Assembly: GCA_009760885.1 (NCBI GenBank)
Contig: CM019719.1
Location: forward strand, 32,764,584-32,828,583
From: Achatina immaculata
Lineage: Eukaryota; Mollusca; Gastropoda; Stylommatophora; Achatinidae
Length of the DNA stretch: 64,000 bases
Direction: 5' to 3'
A program made the position numbers and the translations under genes. The notes below the pieces were generated by a model that worked only from the letters and a program-made list of their open reading frames with translations, had not been told where the DNA came from and made no database searches. Within the stretch, counting starts at the first letter, position 1. Each line of letters starts with the position of its first letter. This document shows positions 1 through 11,490 of this stretch, piece by piece.

Positions 1-2103
1 TCCACGTGGTCATTTTCTTAAACACGTGTTGTAGCAAGGAGTGAGCAGCCATGACAGTATAATGCTATAATATGATAGAACTGTCCGAAGACGTGAAATC
101 TGTTCAAAATGTTGAAAACGTTTGTTACACAATTTGAATTTTTTTTAAAAATTACAATGTGAATTAACACTAGAGAGGATGGAAAACTTAAAGGCTGAAG
201 TTGAAACTATTAATAAATTCATCCAGACGACAAAGCAAATAGCGCCACTTAACTGGTTTTTTTCCCAGGTTTGTTCCATGCGTTACACCTGTACAGAAAG
301 TATTTGCAGCCTGGGAGAAGCGTTATTTATTCTTTCAACAACAAGAGAGAGAGAGAGAGAGAGTAGGCTGTATATTCTTCCCTTCCTACCGTTGTCTCAC
401 GTTCAGCTTCCTATCACCTCCCAGCGCAGGAAACGCCTGAATTATGTATATAGAGGACCAGACATAAACAAACAAGAAAATAATCTGCCGCTATTTTGAG
501 CCGTTCTTTATAATCTGAGGTGTTTCCAGGTAAATGTAAGGACTGTTTAAGACAGCGATTATTTTTGTCATAAACAAAATGGCAAACGCATGCTACTTCA
601 CCATAACGTACTGTTTCAAAAGACAGTTCGTGAATAATCAATACTTGTACCGCTGAAAACTGTCTGATATTTCGTAATCCTGCACAAGATAACTTCTTGC
701 CTTCTCTCTTACATTTCAAAGGAGCATAATTTGTATATAAAATATCCCAAAGAACATTACAGGCTACAAGCCTATCTTTCTGAAGTGAAGGCTGCCAAAC
801 TTCGGTCTAGACGCCAGAAAACTGTGTTAAGACTCCAGAAAACATCTTGCATGTCTTTTCAGTACAGTACACTTTGTTGAGACTACGAGCCCAAATTTGA
901 TCCGATGAAAATACCATAAATGGAAAGCTGCAGGAGGCACGCGCGAAAACCTCCTGCTGATGGTGGCGTTCATGAAGGAAGCCTCCCTGTTTTGTCTTGA
1001 CCGCTTAGGATATGAAATTGACCCAAGAGAATACAAAATACTTCTAAAGTGCAGACATGTGTGGTTTTATAGATATCTGTACTAAAAATAGTTATATAAT
1101 TATTGAAGTAGTTTGTTTCCGAAGAATACAGCATTTATTTTAGTATAATTTGCGTGCATTGATGATCAAAACATTTCATACACGTTTATATTTATAGATC
1201 TGTTAAACTTCTTCCAGATTCGCCTTAATATTCACCTCCCCCCTCCCGGTCCCCCACAGTGGTGAAACTTCATACTTTTATCTTCCTATTTTCATTACAG
1301 CCTCCCATATTCAATAATTTGCACTTCAGTCTAGTTTCTACACAGGCATTCCAGACAGATGTACTTAACAGGTAAACGGTAATGATCTGCCGAACACGAA
1401 AGCGAATAGTTATCTTTTCTTGGGCACAGCACTGCTCATCTACTGCAAGGCAACAGATTACATTCTCAGGTATTCACCTACATGTTGTTTTTTTTTCCCG
1501 CTCTTCCTGCAGTTGTGCTTTGTGTGTATTTTCCAGACTTCCCTTTGCCTCCTGATATCGCTATCTTCTCCCTATACGAACATCGAAGTTTTCACTCGTA
1601 TGTTTATAATATTCTAATTTTTCATGGCCACTTTAAAAAAAAAAATACACGCTCGCTGCTGGAAGATTTTGTTTCGCTCATGAATCTAGGGTAATTATCC
1701 CTGTTTGTAACTGCCACAACTGCTATTTGTGCCACGATAACACCCCAGCTTAACGAAGAGCGTTTAGATATGAGATGTATATTAAATGAATTTAGACGTA
1801 TATTTCTGGAGGCATCGCCGAACATATTTTATTTATAGATTTTTGGATCTTATCTTGACACCATTGCCTTAATTTCCCCTCATCTTGATGCCAGAAATAT
1901 TTTAGAGATGGGGGGGGGGGGGGGTATCTTCACGAAAGGTGTGTTAAAATTCTTTTGTGGATGTATTTACTTGATCTAAAAAAAGTAATAAAATTAACGT
2001 TTCCTTAGCGTTTTTTTCAGATACCAATTTTTGCTTCCAAGAAGAAAAAAAAAATCATTATGCGGACAAAATAAGAAGTGCGGAAACAGTAAAAGTGATT
2101 GTT
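1..2103. other. Unrecognised non-coding sequence
   Basis: AT-rich sequence with a short GA run near 345-362, poly-G near 1911-1924 and no protein domain, TE terminus or RNA gene that I can recognise. Short open frames here lack any family resemblance. Upstream exons of the TSP1-protease gene could lie here or further left, but none can be supported. Confidence 0.4.
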
Positions 2104-2540
2104 AGCGGGAGCAAGTAAGATATTACTGTAGTTATGGTGGCGGTAGTAGTTACTAGGAGCAAGTAAGATTTTACTGTAGTTATGGTGGCGGTAGTAGTTA
2201 CTAGGAGCAAGTAAGATTTTACTGTAGTTATGGTGACGGTAGTAGTTACTAGGAGCAAGTAAGATTTTACTGTAGTTATGGTGACGGTAGTAGTTACTAG
2301 GACCAAGTAAGATATTACTGTAGTTATGGTGGCGGTAGTAGTTACTAGGAGCAAGTAAGATTTTACTGTAGTTATGGTGGCGGTAGTAGTTACTAGGAGC
2401 AAGTAAGATTTTACTGTAGTTATGGTGACGGTAGTAGTTACTAGGAGCAAGTAAGATTTTACTGTAGTTATGGTGGCGGTAGTAGTTACTGGGAGCAAGT
2501 AAGATGCTAGTGTACTTACCATGGTGGTAGTAGTTACGGA
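2104..2540. repeat. 48-bp minisatellite, about 9 copies
   Basis: Near-identical 48-bp units carry GGAGCAAGTAAGATTTTACT followed by GTAGTTATGGTGGCGGTAGT. Units differ mainly at one position (GGTGGCGG or GGTGACGG). Because 48 is a multiple of three, the array is open in several frames; I regard these as non-coding. Confidence 0.95.
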
Positions 2541-2635
2541 AATTGTGGCAATAATAGTGGTACATTAAGTTCAGAAAACACGCAGGTTTTAATTGTTTGA
2601 AGTAACAGGTCTGAATTGGCTAACTTGGCAGTGAT

Positions 2636-3200
2636 CGTCCTAGTCCTCATGATGGTGGAGTCTGCTAAAGAAGTTATGCACCCTACACCCCCCCCTCCCG
2701 ATTTTTAGTTGTACACAGTCAGCCATTTGCATGTCTCTTGCGGAACTTTGCCTCCCTAACAGCTCTCCTGTAGGCCTCTCGGTTGTATGCAAGATGCCCT
2801 GCTGCTGATGAGTCTATTCGCAGATCATCTTAACGATTTCTTGCAGCCGTCTTCGCCTTCGTCTTCCTCTCTTCCTTTTTCCCATTATGTACGCTTCCAA
2901 GACTGTCTTCTCCAAATTATCATGACGTTTAATATGTCCAAAATATTCAAGTTTTCTCTGTTTAATCTTCCTTACTAGCCAGCCTTCTTCAATATTAAAT
3001 TCTTGTAGTATGTATATATTTGTTCTTTTTTTGTGTGTGTGTGTCCATTATATTTGAAGGACTCTTTTGTAGCATTCTGTTGTACACAAGGACAGAAAAA
3101 AAAGGCAAGAAGATAGCTGCCATAACCTGCTCCCAGACCGACACGATGCTGTGCCTCAATATCTTCATCGCATCGGCTGCACATAACAGCAACAACTCGC
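2636..3200 (-). mobile_element. Interspersed repeat family R2, copy split by a LINE-T insertion
   Basis: The flanks 2636-2707 (GGTGGAGTCTGCTAAAGAAG) and about 3089-3200 (GCCTCAATATCTTCATCGCA, TCGGCTGC) match, in the same orientation, the repeat seen whole at 27424-27730 and 57548-57815. The sequence between them is a LINE-T fragment bounded by a 10-bp duplication. R2 is a short non-coding repeat, possibly a SINE; no tRNA-like promoter was identified in it. Confidence 0.6.
2718..3078 (-). mobile_element. LINE-T 3' end, 5'-truncated, with target-site duplication
   Basis: In reverse complement it encodes the C-terminal tail of a non-LTR retrotransposon protein and ends in the conserved 3' terminus (CCGCAAGAGACATGCAAATG). 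The 10-bp word GTTGTACACA occurs at 2708-2717 and again at 3079-3088, flanking the insert exactly, as expected for target-primed reverse transcription. The host sequence on both sides is one R2 repeat. The open frame is broken. The LINE clade is not assigned. Confidence 0.8.
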
Positions 3201-3315
3201 ACAGTTATAGGGAAACTGAAAAAAGAAGAATAACATCTCAGTACAAGGTAATTATCTGCAGAGTATTTCACTCAGTGTCGCTACTAAGCTGCTGTAATTA
3301 CTCACTTACTTTTAA

Positions 3316-3729
3316 GGGCATGCATCTTTCCCATCGCAACATATGCCTGTGAGACCTGGACACTTAGCAAAACAGCTGAGAGACACATAAATGCTACAGA
3401 AGAGTCCTTCAAATATCATGGACATAAAAAAGAACAAATATATCCATACTACAAGAACCTAATATTGAAGAAGGTTGGCTAGTAACGAGGATGAAACAAA
3501 AAAACAACTTAAATATTTTGGACTTATTTAACGTCATGAGAATTTAGAGAAGACAGAAGTGGAAGGGTACAGAATGGGGAAAAGAGAGGAAGACTAAGGC
3601 GAAGATGGCGTCAAGACATCGTTGATAATCTTCAAATGGATACAGCAGCGGTAGGGCATCTTGGTTAGAACCGAGAGGCCTACAGGAGAGCTGTTAGGGA
3701 GGTAAAGTTCCGCAAGGAGCATGCAAAAC
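3316..3729 (+). mobile_element. LINE-T 3' end, 5'-truncated
   Basis: The translation contains pieces of the LINE post-RT tail (ACETWTLSKTAE, then a KYFGLI-like segment, then a GKERGRLRRRWRQDIVDNL-like segment), followed by the conserved terminus with GCAAGGAGCATGCAAA. It is frameshifted. It lies in inverted orientation to the copy at 2718-3078, so the pair forms an inverted repeat of about 360 bp per arm. Its 3' end runs straight into a tetranucleotide microsatellite. Confidence 0.8.
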
Positions 3730-3740
3730 ACTGACTGACA

Positions 3741-3791
<51 letters not shown>

Positions 3792-3824
3792 TGACTGGCT
3801 GACAGACTGACTGACAGACTGACA

Positions 3825-3859
<35 letters not shown>

Positions 3860-3866
3860 AGACTGA
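3730..3866. repeat. (GACT/GACA)n microsatellite at a LINE-T tail
   Basis: An uninterrupted run of GACT and GACA tetranucleotides starts directly at the 3' terminus of the LINE-T copy ending at 3729. Other LINE-T copies carry short tetranucleotide tails at the same place (for example GAATGAATGAATGAAT at 30861), so this array is most simply an expanded retrotransposon tail. Confidence 0.9.
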
Positions 3867-4016
3867 ACCTTGGGACTAGTGTAGCTGCATTCATCTTAGC
3901 TTCACAACACCCCACCCACGCTAACTCTTCATTGACCACCATCTTGTCGCTCACCACCGACCTAACCCCCCGGGACCTATTTTTGTTTCCTCGGTTTCAG
4001 GTGGGTTACTCGTTGC

Positions 4017-4294
4017 CAGCCCCAACTGGTAACTTCAATTACAACCGTGGTCAGCCCCACCCGGTAACTTACATTACATCCGTGGTCAGCCCCAACTGGT
4101 AACTTACATTACATCCGTGGTCAGCCCCACCCGGTAACTTACATTACATCCGTGGTCAGCCCCAACTGGTAACTTACATTACATCCGTGGTCAGCCCCAC
4201 CTGGTAACTTACATTACATCCGTGGTCAGCCCCACCCGGTAACTTACATTACATCCGTGGTCAGCTCCACCTGGTAATTTACATTACATCCGTG
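4017..4294. repeat. 35-bp minisatellite, about 8 copies
   Basis: Units contain GGTCAGCCCCAACTGGTAAC followed by TTACATTACATCCGT. The variants alternate between AACTGG, ACCCGG and ACCTGG, hinting at higher-order duplication of two-unit blocks. Confidence 0.95.
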
Positions 4295-4299
4295 CAAGA

Positions 4300-4737
4300 C
4301 AGTGCTTCGATCATGCTCCGCCATTTTTGTTTCTTTGTTTGTGTGAACTGATTATGCTTTTCCCTTCCCATGTCATGTGGTCAGTCCACTGAGATGCATT
4401 TCTCTTGTATCCCGGACCTCGTTTCTTCTTTTACCTAGAATTTTCCAGTCATTACTAAATTATCGAACTTCTGTCTTCTCGTGACATGTTAAAGAAACTG
4501 AATTCTGACAGTCCTTTTCTTCTAATTTTAACTAGTTTCCATGTTCTGGAACTTCTCTGATGAAGTCTCCGTTGTTTTTTTGTTTTTTTTTTTGGCCTGC
4601 CTGTTCAGAGTATTTGTTTAATCTACCTCGAAGCAGAAGAAGAAGAAGAACTCCATTGCTTCCAATTACTTTATCATCTGTGTGTTTATTGTCCAAGTTT
4701 CACAATCATATTGGTTTTTACACGGCGGTGAGACAGT
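4300..4737 (-). mobile_element. Decayed LINE post-RT tail
   Basis: In reverse complement I read YDCETWTINTQ, then KLEAMEF-like, then GKILGKRRNE-like segments. These match the order of motifs in the C-terminal tail of non-LTR retrotransposon reverse transcriptases (cETWT, then the GKI.GKR.RGRP box). Reading frames are broken by frameshifts and by (GAA)n insertion. The sequence differs from LINE-T, so it is a second LINE family. Confidence 0.5.
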
Positions 4738-4963
4738 TTCTTCTGTCTTTTAGGGGATCCTCATATCTGTTAGTTTTCTTCTGTCTTTTAAGGGATCCTC
4801 ATATCTGTTAGTTTTCTTCTGTCTTTTAGGGGATCCTCATATCTGTTAGTTTTCTTCTGTCTTTTAGGGGATCCTCATATCTGTTAGTTTTCTTCTGTCT
4901 TTTAGGGGATCCTCATATCTGTTAGTTTTCTTCTGTCTTTTAGGGGATCCTCATATCTGTTGA
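4738..4963. repeat. 38-bp minisatellite, 6 copies
   Basis: Units carry TTCTTCTGTCTTTTAGGGGA followed by TCCTCATATCTGTTAG and are almost identical. The array starts inside the adjoining decayed LINE fragment. Confidence 0.95.
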
Positions 4964-5635
4964 TATCTTATTTATGCCATAAAAACCTGCTTTTGCCTTT
5001 CCTCTACGTAATTTGATTTCTTTTGTACATTTGCCGTCAGCTGTTATTGGATGGAAACTCGAGGCTCAATCTGTGTCCAGTATGGAGGCAAAAATGAAAA
5101 AAAAAAAGCAATGTTCTGAACTACGTGGGACATTTTCGCTCAAGACGAAAGTGGAATATCAAGTCAGCCATAGAGAAATGGGAAATAGGAGCCGGCTGTT
5201 TGATGTAAATAACATTGGCTACTAGTGTCTGGTGCTGTCAGCTTACAATGAGAAACACATATGGGAAATATCTGAGATAGCAGGAAAACAGACGGGTGGA
5301 AAAAAGGAGATACGGGTTCATTTAGCACGTGAAAGACAGAAACGAGACGACGTCACCTGGAGGTAAAGGTGTAAATATAGCAGGTGTGAAGGAAAGAATA
5401 GGTGTGCTTATAAATTCAGACGTCTGGAGAAAAAGAGAGGGCGGTATGGATAAACAAGGATAACACGAAGAGGTATTTTTTTTAAATACTATCCATTCCT
5501 CTATCTTTCTTCTGCCCATTTCTTGACTTCCTGTATCTGCATATTTAACCATCTTTCCGTCATCCTGAGTTTTTTTGTCGTCTCAGTCTATCGCAGAATC
5601 CTATTTTCTGTTGTTATGATGTTCGTCGTAGCTAC
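4964..5635. other. Unrecognised non-coding sequence
   Basis: No domain, TE end or RNA gene was recognised. Short open frames are of random composition. Confidence 0.4.
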
Positions 5636-5935
5636 AATATTTGATGTTGAACATATTAATCCGTCTTTGATGTTAAACATATCAATCCGTCTATGATGTT
5701 AACCATATCATTCCTCGTCTTTGACGTTAAACAGACCAATCCGTCTTTGATGTTAAACATATTAATCCGTCTTTGATATTAATCCGTATTTGACGTCAAA
5801 CATATCAATCCGTGTCTTTGATGTTAAACATATTAATCCATCTTTGATGTTAAACACATTAGTCTGTCCCTGAAGTTAAACGGTAGTCTGTCTATGATGT
5901 TAAACGTATTAGTCTGCCCTTGACGTTAGACAGAC
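5636..5935. repeat. Degenerate 26- to 30-bp tandem repeat
   Basis: Diverged units share GATGTTAAACATATTAATCC and a following GTCTTT. Spacing is irregular, so this array looks older than its neighbours. Confidence 0.8.
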
Positions 5936-6107
5936 TTTTGCCCGTTTGTGTCTCTTTGCTTGCTTGTTGTCATCTTTCTTTATGCTGTTTGTAAATGTCT
6001 TGGTTTGTCTACCTCTGGTAAAACTCTTTCTATATCAAACTATTAGATATTTTCGTCTTCCTGTCAGACTTATTTTATATACTTAGATCCACTCTGTATT
6101 TATTGGT

Positions 6108-6720
6108 CCCACTTATATGACTGTCGGTCTGTCTTTGCCCATGTTATATGTCTGTCAGTCTGTCTTTGCCCATGTTATATGTCTGTCGGTCTGTCTTTGC
6201 CCGTGTTATATGTCTGTCGGCCCACCATTGTCCATATGTCTGTCGGTTAGCCATTGACAATGTTATACGTCTGTCGGTCCGTCATTGTTCATATTTCTGT
6301 CGGCATGTCATTGTCCATATATCTGTTGGTCCGTCATTGCCCATGTTATATGTCTGTCGGTTCGTCATTGCCCATGTTATATGTCTGTCGATCCGTCATT
6401 GCCCATGTTATATGTCTTTCGGTCCGTCATTGCCCATGTTATATGTCTGTTGGTCCGTCATTTCCCATGTTATATGTCTGTCGGTCCGTCATAGCCCATG
6501 TTATATGTCTTTCGGTCCGTCATTGCCCATGTTATATGTCTGTTGGTCCATCATTGCCCATGTTATATGTCTGTCGGTCCGTCATAGCCCATGTTATATG
6601 TCTTTCGGTCCGTCATAGCCCATGTTATATGTCTTTCAGTCCGTCATTGCCCATGTTATATGTCTGTTGGTCCGTCATTGCCCATGTCATACGCCTGTCG
6701 ATTTGTTATTGTCCGTATAT
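6108..6720. repeat. 31-bp minisatellite, about 19 copies
   Basis: Units contain CATTGCCCATGTTATATGTC followed by TGTCGGTCCGT. Because the period is not a multiple of three, all three + frames stay open and give Cys/His-rich artefactual peptides of up to about 160 residues. I do not call these genes. Confidence 0.95.
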
Positions 6721-7507
6721 AATTTCAGATGTTTCTGTCTGATTTCAGTGAGAAAGAATGATACTTCTGTCCTCGCTCTCTCTCTCTATCTCTCTCTCTC
6801 TCTCTCTCTCTGTATATATATATATATATCTCTTATGAGACTACGAATTATTTATTTGATCTGCTAACGCACATACTTTGTCCCTTCACAGTGATTTACT
6901 TGGACTGAGTTACGTCCCTTTGCTAGGTACTCTTGTTTCCGGCTTGTTTCAGTTCCCATAGCTCCAAGGTGGCACTCATTTGAAATGTAGAAAAAACTTT
7001 TACCAGCGAACGCGGTGTTTTCTATTCAGGTATTTAATTAGCACTCACGTGGCATTTTAATTATAGAAGGTTGCTCTCTTGATAGACAGCAAGCATAGGT
7101 TGCTGGCCTGTGTGCCTTGCGGTGCTGTAGTGTCCTAGACGTGCAGTGACACTAGCACTTCACATCTCCACCACATGCAAATGCCATGGGACATTTTTTG
7201 TTGTTGTTTAACTCTTGAGACTCAGTCTGAAAAACATCTCGTAGTTTAATGTGAATGCATATTTCAGTCTTCTCCTTCTTCTTCTTCTTTGGCTCACATA
7301 TCGACGTCAGTCTTTATCACAAATGTGATAGCTCACCTCTAGTTTTCCTCATCGATGTAGAGCTTCTCCTGTGAGGGGAGGTGGGGGGGGGGGGGCTCTG
7401 GGGTCTGGCCAAGTCCTTTGCCCGAATGTATTGTGTAGTTGGCTGACTCATGCTGTCGTGTGATTCTCTGCCTCGTGTATGTTGACCCAGTTTTCAGGCT
7501 TGAAGTA
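6721..7507. other. Non-coding sequence with (CT)n, (TA)n and a (TTC)n-led stretch
   Basis: Contains a (CT)n run near 6775-6812 and (TA)n near 6815-6828. At 7271 a TTCTTCTTCTTC leader precedes TGGCTCACATATCGACG, and a poly-G run ends the piece near 7395. The (TTC)n leader recurs at the start of several other repeats in the window. No gene is recognised. Confidence 0.5.
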
Positions 7508-8072
7508 TAGTTAGTGCCTTAGTGTCTATAATGTCCTGATCTTAGTCTGTAATTTTCCTGATTTTAGTCTGTAATGTCCTGATCTCAGTCTGTAATGTCA
7601 TGATCTCAGTCTGTAATGTCTTGATCTCAGTATGTAATTTCCTGATCTCAGTGTAATGTCCTGATCTTAGTCTGTAATGTCCTGATCTCAGTCTGTAATG
7701 TCCTGATCTCAGTCTGTAACGTCCTGATCTTAGTATATAATGTCCTGATTTTAGTATATAATGTCCTGATTTTAGTCTGTAATGTCCTGATCTCAGTCTG
7801 TAACGTCCTGATCTTAGTATATAATGTCCTGATTTTAGTATGTAATGTCCTGATTTTAGTCTGTAATGTCCTGATCTCAGTCTGTAATGTCTTGATCTCA
7901 GTCTGTAATTTCCTGATCTCAGTCTGTAATGTCCTGATCTCAGTCTGTAATGTCCTGATCTTAGTCTGTAATGTCCTGATCTCAGTCTGTAATGTCCTGA
8001 TCTGAGTCTGTAACGTCCTGATTTTAGTCTGTAATGTCCTGATTTTAGTCTGTAATGTCCTGACCTCAGTCG
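7508..8072. repeat. 21-bp minisatellite, about 26 copies
   Basis: The unit is close to CTGATCTCAGTCTGTAATGT plus C, with variants in which CTCAG becomes TTTAG and CTGTAAT becomes ATATAAT. The variants are interspersed in blocks. Confidence 0.95.
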
Positions 8073-8574
8073 GAAGATTATGCTCGTAATTTGATAATTT
8101 CTTGACAGTATATGATATTTGTCTGTTTTTGCTTTTTGGATGTTTGTTTAACCCATATTTTTACATTTATATTTAGCTCTTAATCTTTTTTTTTTTTGTT
8201 TCTTCGTGCGCAGGATTTCTGTCGATATATGCTTCTGTGAGACATAGAATTGCAGCACATAGAAAATAGTCTCGAATATTGAAAAGATGCATAAGAAAAC
8301 GTAACAAATTTCAATTTGTTTTTATGTTCTTTTGATGAAATATTTGAAAGACATGACACCCTGACATTAAATATGTGACAGTGGCAGTGTTTGCACATCT
8401 TGAACGCCTAAACAAGGCGATATTTAGGAAAAGTATAAATACAATTACAAGTAGCACATTTCTAACCCGATCCACATCTTTAATTTATAGAGTAACTTCC
8501 TTCCAGCTTCTTTCTACCAAAATCTTTCATCAAAATCCAATCTGGCAGGGCATGCAAATTAATTCAGGACTGAA

Positions 8575-8886
8575 AGAGTTAAGGGTAATTCGAAGCCAGC
8601 AGTTCTTAACATGGGGACCATGGATAAGAGTTAAGGGTAACTCGAAGCCAGCAGTTCTTAACATGGGGACCATGGATAAGAGTTAAGGGTAACTCGAAGC
8701 CAGCAGTTCTTAACATGGGGACCATGGATAAGAGTTAAGGGTAACTCGAAGCCAGCAGTTCTTAACATGGGGACCATGGATAAGAGTTAAGGGTAACTCG
8801 AATCCAGCAGTTCTTAACATGGGGACCATGGATAAGAGTTAAGGGTAACTCGAATCCAGCAGTTCTTAACATGGGGACCATGGATT
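8575..8886. repeat. 52-bp minisatellite, 6 copies, containing a hAT-like terminus
   Basis: Units carry GAGTTAAGGGTAACTCGAAG, then CCAGCAGTTCTTAACATG, then GGGACCATGGATAA. The CAGCAGTTCTTAACAT part resembles the terminal inverted repeat of hAT transposons and is matched in inverse orientation at about 9050-9069. Confidence 0.9.
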
Positions 8887-9070
8887 ACCCCCCAAGGAAT
8901 CCACGAACCAGTAAATGGAGTGGCTCAGCTAAGCAAATCTTAACATCATCTAGGGGGTCTATTTACTGCCTTAAAAAAAAAATAATAATAAGGGGCCAAC
9001 AGCTGTTCTCGGGCCGGAAAGGGGCCCACAGTTAACAACAACAACAAAATGTTAAGAACCACTGCTGCTA
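8887..9070. mobile_element. Non-autonomous hAT-like element body and right terminus
   Basis: Reads GGGGACCATGGATTACCCCC at the left, followed by AT-rich filler, and ends with ATGTTAAGAACCACTGCTG, the inverse of the left terminus (CAGCAGTTCTTAACAT) with a small indel. hAT family termini commonly read CAG.GGTTCTTAA. No transposase and no clean 8-bp duplication are visible. Confidence 0.5.
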
Positions 9071-9645
9071 GCCGTGGAAGGCACTATACGTGTGCCAGCT
9101 TGTCTTTGAAAGCCCCGAGAGTCTGTCAAGACAGATCTATTACACACCCCCCCCCCACCCCTACGCAGAGTTACCAGCAGAAAAAAAAAGTCTGAGCGGT
9201 GTCAACACGCGTCCCCCTCCCCTCTCCCCTCTCTTTTGCCAACAGCAAACCACCACCCGACACCCAAGAGAAGTTGACACTGACCCAGATATTTTTAAAA
9301 CGAGGAATGCGATCAGTTCAGGGACCGTTTAGTCATTAAACAGAAATGTGACCCAGCCGTCTGGGAAAAAACACATAAACTATATCTTGTTTTTGAGTCT
9401 GATGACCTTGATTTTTTTTTTCTGTATCCGCGCTTATTAAAAACACATAAAAAATCTCAAATCAGTATAAGAAAAGTAGAACCAGGCTCTAGGTTCTGGT
9501 AAATATTTGCTACCGGATTGGGGCGCACGTTTCAGTTGGCTTATATAACCATAGATTTGTATTATATCATATCGCTTGCTCGGTTTACGTTCGCCTGCAG
9601 TTAAGCAAGTTTGCCATGAAAGGCTCGTGTTACGCGATTTTAGAA
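9071..9645. other. Unrecognised non-coding sequence
   Basis: Contains a poly-C run near 9148-9157. No domain or TE terminus was recognised. Confidence 0.35.
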
Positions 9646-9649
9646 GGGC

Positions 9650-10010
9650 TCGCTCAAACCGTTATTTTGTCGTTAATTGAAGCAGAACATGGAACTCACT
9701 CAAATGTTATTTTGTCGTTAATCGAGCCAGCGCGTGTAATTCGCTCAAATGTTATTTTGTCGTTAATCGAGCCAGCGCGTGTAATTCGCTCAAATGTTAT
9801 TTTGTCGTTAATCGAGACAGCGCGTGTAATTCGCTCAAATGTTATTTTGTCGTTAATCGAGGCAGCGCGTGCAACACACTCAAACGTTGTTTTGTCGCTA
9901 ATCGAATCAGTACATGTAACTCGCTAAAACGTCATTTTGTCGTTAACCGAAACAGCGTGTGTTACTCTCTGAAACGTTATTTTGTCGTTAATCGAAGCAG
10001 TATGTGTAAC
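9650..10010. repeat. 45-bp minisatellite, about 8 copies
   Basis: Units contain TCAAATGTTATTTTGTCGTT followed by AATCGAGCCAGCGCGTGTAA and TTCGC. Divergence increases towards the right end. The 15-codon period keeps a + frame open (SNVILSLIE...), which I consider artefactual. Confidence 0.95.
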
Positions 10011-10361
10011 ACGATAAACCCCAGAAGTAAGCTTTCTTTTCATATATGGAGTCCATAAACTGAGCCTGTATGGTCTCTGAATGTCAGCTACCTTTACTGT
10101 ACCTGTGTAAAATATATACTTAATTGGTCCTTTTGCTTAATACTTATTCATGTAATCAAAATGTTTCTTCTCCGTTATTTCGGTACAGCTGTATAGTGGG
10201 ACCCAAAACTGCATCCCTTAATAAATAACCCAAGTTCAGACCTCTTTCCTTTATGACTAGCTTTCTACCCGTGTATTTCAAATGCAGAAGGAATTTACAT
10301 CTTGACATTCTGCGCAGTTTAAAAAAAAACATAAGCAACAGCCCGTAACTACATGGTGATC

Positions 10362-10363
10362 AA

Positions 10364-10394
<31 letters not shown>
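10362..10394. repeat. (TA)n microsatellite
   Basis: A perfect TA dinucleotide run. No gene is recognised between 10011 and 10566. Confidence 0.9.
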
Positions 10395-10566
10395 ACATTT
10401 AATCACAAGAGAGATACATATCACATGAAAGAACGTCATCTGGGAATAACGAAAACTGATACGACACGGAACGAGTAGCACTTAACTAAAAGGTTCGACG
10501 CTTCGTGAATCAAATACACGAGAAAATAGTTGTCTTCATGGTGGCTCTCGTGTTAAACTTTACATT

Positions 10567-11490
10567 CAGTCGTCATTTGCATGTCCCTTGAGCCTCCCTA
10601 AAATCTCTTCTGTAGACCTTTCGGCTGTAAGCAAGAAGCCCTGCTGCTGATGCATCCATTCGCAGATCATCAATGATGCCTTGCAGCGGTCTTCGCCTTG
10701 GTCTTCTTCTCTTTCTTTTTCTCCATTATGTACCCTTCCAAGACTGTTCTCTAAATTCTCATGACGTTTAATGTGTCCAAAATATTTAATTTTTCTCTGT
10801 TTAATCTTCCTTACTAGCCAATCTTCTTTAATATTAAGTTCTTGTAGTATGGAAATATTTCTTATTTTTTGTTTGTTCGTGATATTTGAAGAACTCTTCT
10901 GTAGCATTTACATTCCAAGACATGTGTGTGTTTCTCAGCTGTTTTGTTAAGTGTCCAGGTCTCACAGGCGTATGTTGGGATGGGAAAGATGGATGCCCTT
11001 AAAAATCTTAGTTTTGTAGTTCTGTCTTTTCCTCTCCACAGATTATTTACTTGTTTTACTTTCTGGAGAGCGATAGATGTCCTCTTTTTAATGTTCCTTA
11101 TTGTATCTTCATTATTAGTTACTGATGATACAAGATATTAAGAACTCTCCACTTCTTCCAATTTTTCCTAATTGATATATATTTCAAATACCTTATTTGT
11201 TTTGTCATTTGTCATCAATTTAGTTTTCTTTGCATTAAGACAAAGGTTTTGCACTTCACTATTCTTACGGACTGACATAATTAGTTTTTCCATTCTTTTT
11301 TGTGTTGTGGACAGTAATACTGTGTCATCAGCATATCTAATCTCTAGTATTTCATAACCTCCAATTGTTATGGCATTGTAATATTCTCTTCATAACATCT
11401 TCTATAACATTTCTCATTATATTCTCAGTATACAAGTTAAATAAGTGAGGTGACAGTATGCACCCCTGACGGACCCCTTGTTTATGTCAA
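10567..11490 (-). mobile_element. LINE-T, longer copy reaching the RT thumb/palm region
   Basis: In reverse complement the protein remnants run from an RT segment (KQGVRQGCILSP-like, NLYTENIMRN) through a decayed region to the tail RKIKQRKIKYFGHIKRHENL and the terminal GGACATGCAAATGACG. The G-C-x-L-S-P motif is the block just before the catalytic YADD of non-LTR reverse transcriptases. Multiple frameshifts make it a dead copy. It is one of the two longest LINE-T copies here; the other is at 56262-57180. Confidence 0.8.

Noticed and set aside
2017..2565. 182-codon minus-strand frame with Tyr/His/Ser repeats
   Set aside because: It lies on the 48-bp minisatellite; adjacent sequence is not coding-like.
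6148..6742. Cys/His-rich 'zinc-finger-like' open frames
   Set aside because: A by-product of the 31-bp minisatellite; the spacing of Cys and His follows the repeat period and all three frames are open.
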